64,000 nucleotides of DNA from contig CBDCGV010000018.1 of the NCBI GenBank assembly GCA_965216955.1, positions 124,001 to 188,000 on the forward strand. The letters run 5' to 3'. The translations under genes and the position numbers were made by a program. Under the pieces are notes generated by a model. It did no database searches and was not told the DNA's origin. It saw only the letters and a program-made list of their open reading frames with translations. Of this stretch, positions 63,327 to 64,000 are shown piece by piece. Position 1 is the first letter of the stretch, and each line of letters starts with the position of its first letter. This stretch comes from CBDCGV01 sp965216955. GTDB lineage: Bacteria; Bacteroidota; Bacteroidia; Chitinophagales; JADIYW01.

Positions 63327-64000
63327 ATGGGAATTTTAGATGGAATAAAGAAACTTTTTGGCAGTGCAAAAGAAACTGTTGAAGATGCAGGAGAAAACAT
63401 TGCAAAAGCTGCAGAAAATGTTGTTGATGCCGCCAAAAATGTTGGAGAAGATATTGCAGAAGGTGCTGAAAAAGCATTTGACAAAACAAAAGAGGTTACA
63501 GAAAATGTTGTTGAAGGCGCTAAAGATGCGACTGCTGGAGCTGTAGATAAAGCCAAAGAAGTGGGTGCTAATATCGCTGAGGGCGCTGAAGCGGCCGTTG
63601 ACAAAACGAAAGAAGTGGCAGGTAACGTTGTTGAAGGCGCTAAAGATGCAGCTTCTGGAGCAGTAGACAAGGCTAAAGAAGTGGGTGCTAATATCGCTGA
63701 GGGCGCTGAAGCCGCCGTTGACAAAACGAAAGAAGTGGCAGGTAATGTTGTTGAAGGGGCTAAAGATGCAACTGCTGGAGCTGTAGACAAAGCTAAAGAA
63801 GTGGGGGCCAATATCGCTGAGGGTGCTGAAGCCGCCGTTGACAAAACGAAAGAAGTGGCAGGTAACGTTGTTGAAGGCGCTAAAGATGCAGCTTCTGGTG
63901 CAGTAGACAAGGCTAAAGAAGTGGGTGCTAATATCGCTGAGGGCGCTGAAGCGGCCGTTGACAAAACGAAAGAAGTGGCAGGCAATGTTGTTGAAGGGGC
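63327..64000 (+). CDS. LEA-like alanine/lysine/glutamate repeat protein, 3' end beyond window
   Basis: An open frame from ATG at 63327 to the window edge with no stop (at least 224 residues). The N-terminus MGILDGIKKLFGSAKETVE is amphipathic. The rest is an Ala/Lys/Glu/Asp/Val helical repeat, with units like DKTKEVAGNVVEGAKDA and VDKAKEVGANIAEGAEAA, matching group 3 late-embryogenesis-abundant or apolipoprotein-like amphipathic helices. Such proteins stabilise membranes or proteins during desiccation or stress; here this is inference. No signal peptide. Its G+C is visibly above its surroundings. The frame on the opposite strand is also open because of the repeat and is a shadow. Confidence 0.8.
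   Translation, partial: MGILDGIKKLFGSAKETVEDAGENIAKAAENVVDAAKNVGEDIAEGAEKAFDKTKEVTENVVEGAKDATAGAVDKAKEVGANIAEGAEAAVDKTKEVAGNVVEGAKDAASGAVDKAKEVGANIAEGAEAAVDKTKEVAGNVVEGAKDATAGAVDKAKEVGANIAEGAEAAVDKTKEVAGNVVEGAKDAASGAVDKAKEVGANIAEGAEAAVDKTKEVAGNVVEG
63421..64000 (+). repeat. 120-bp tandem repeat with 240-bp higher-order period
   Basis: Copies of 120 bp (40 codons) begin at 63541, 63661, 63781 and 63901 (the last cut by the window edge); a more diverged copy lies at 63421-63540. Copies at 63541 and 63781 share AACGTTGTTGAAGGCGC and GCAGCTTCTGG, whereas those at 63661 and 63901 share AATGTTGTTGAAGGGGC, so alternate copies resemble each other most. This means recent 240-bp duplications on top of the 120-bp unit. 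Confidence 0.92.

Noticed and set aside
63308..63985. Long open frame on the minus strand, rich in Ala, Ser, Pro and Thr, opposite the LEA-like gene
   Set aside because: It is open only because the 120-bp repeat lacks stops in that frame; the plus-strand frame has a natural start, amphipathic N-terminus and a known composition type.
63421..64000. CRISPR array at the repeat region
   Set aside because: Units are contiguous 120-bp coding copies without spacers.

Overview
The window is AT-rich (about one third G+C by eye). Its markers point to a member of the Bacteroidota: type IX secretion (T9SS) C-terminal sorting domains, short TAnnTTTG promoter boxes close to start codons, few Shine-Dalgarno sequences, SusC/D-free but lipoprotein- and outer-membrane-protein-rich gene content, a lineage-typical insertion in LeuS, and CcmD-family, DUF4296, DUF1571 and DUF4437 proteins. 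A free-living aerobic, probably marine or freshwater, lineage fits the P450, HemF, MiaE and cytochrome c maturation genes. No rRNA, tRNA, CRISPR array, transposase or phage gene was seen, and no gene-free stretch exceeds 300 bases.

Layout. 1-2854: a redox/uptake run with two FMN reductases, an orphan peptide-binding lipoprotein and a CxxCH haem protein. 2886-4528: a START protein and a PDZ/T9SS protein. 4534-15407: a phosphate-acquisition island with two secreted purple-acid-phosphatase-like enzymes diverging from a PhoB-like regulator, a phosphate porin-like protein, pstS, pstC, pstA, pstB (frameshifted), phoU and a PiT-like transporter. 15621-18223: a charged exported protein and two glycosyltransferases. 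18220-20995: prmC, ribD and an EamA transporter. 21132-31718: an ECF sigma factor with a putative membrane anti-sigma factor, then an envelope block holding a zinc-peptidase lipoprotein, a large split exported protein, a cell-wall amidase, a membrane-anchored beta-rich protein, a lipase and PBP1C. 31780-39291: GtrA, rhodanese, hemF, miaE, antiporter, mnmA, galK and gamma carbonic anhydrase. 39362-44834: outer-membrane proteins, a FadL-like/P450 pair and ccmB-ccmC-ccmD. 44973-50915: biotin carboxylase, two LysM/DUF1571 proteins and two related outer-membrane proteins, one frameshifted. 51105-63182: MarR, cysteine desulfurase, phosphoglucosamine/phosphomannomutase, bioB-bioF, YggS, HMG-CoA lyase, a cupin and leuS. 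63327-64000: a LEA-like repeat protein running off the end.

How the genes work together. The best-integrated unit is the phosphate island: extracellular phosphatases would release phosphate, the porin would pass it through the outer membrane, PstSCAB and the PiT-like protein would import it, and PhoU plus the response regulator would control it. An 11-bp direct repeat upstream of the regulator resembles a Pho box in architecture. No sensor kinase is present.

Three genes (pstB, the gene at 24238-26438, and the one at 49633-50915) are each broken by one base, two of them in homopolymers. That is either a sequence-quality signature or real indels, and it affects how far the window should be trusted base by base. 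The least explained material is the envelope block at 22937-28123 and the 120/240-bp nested repeat gene at the right edge.
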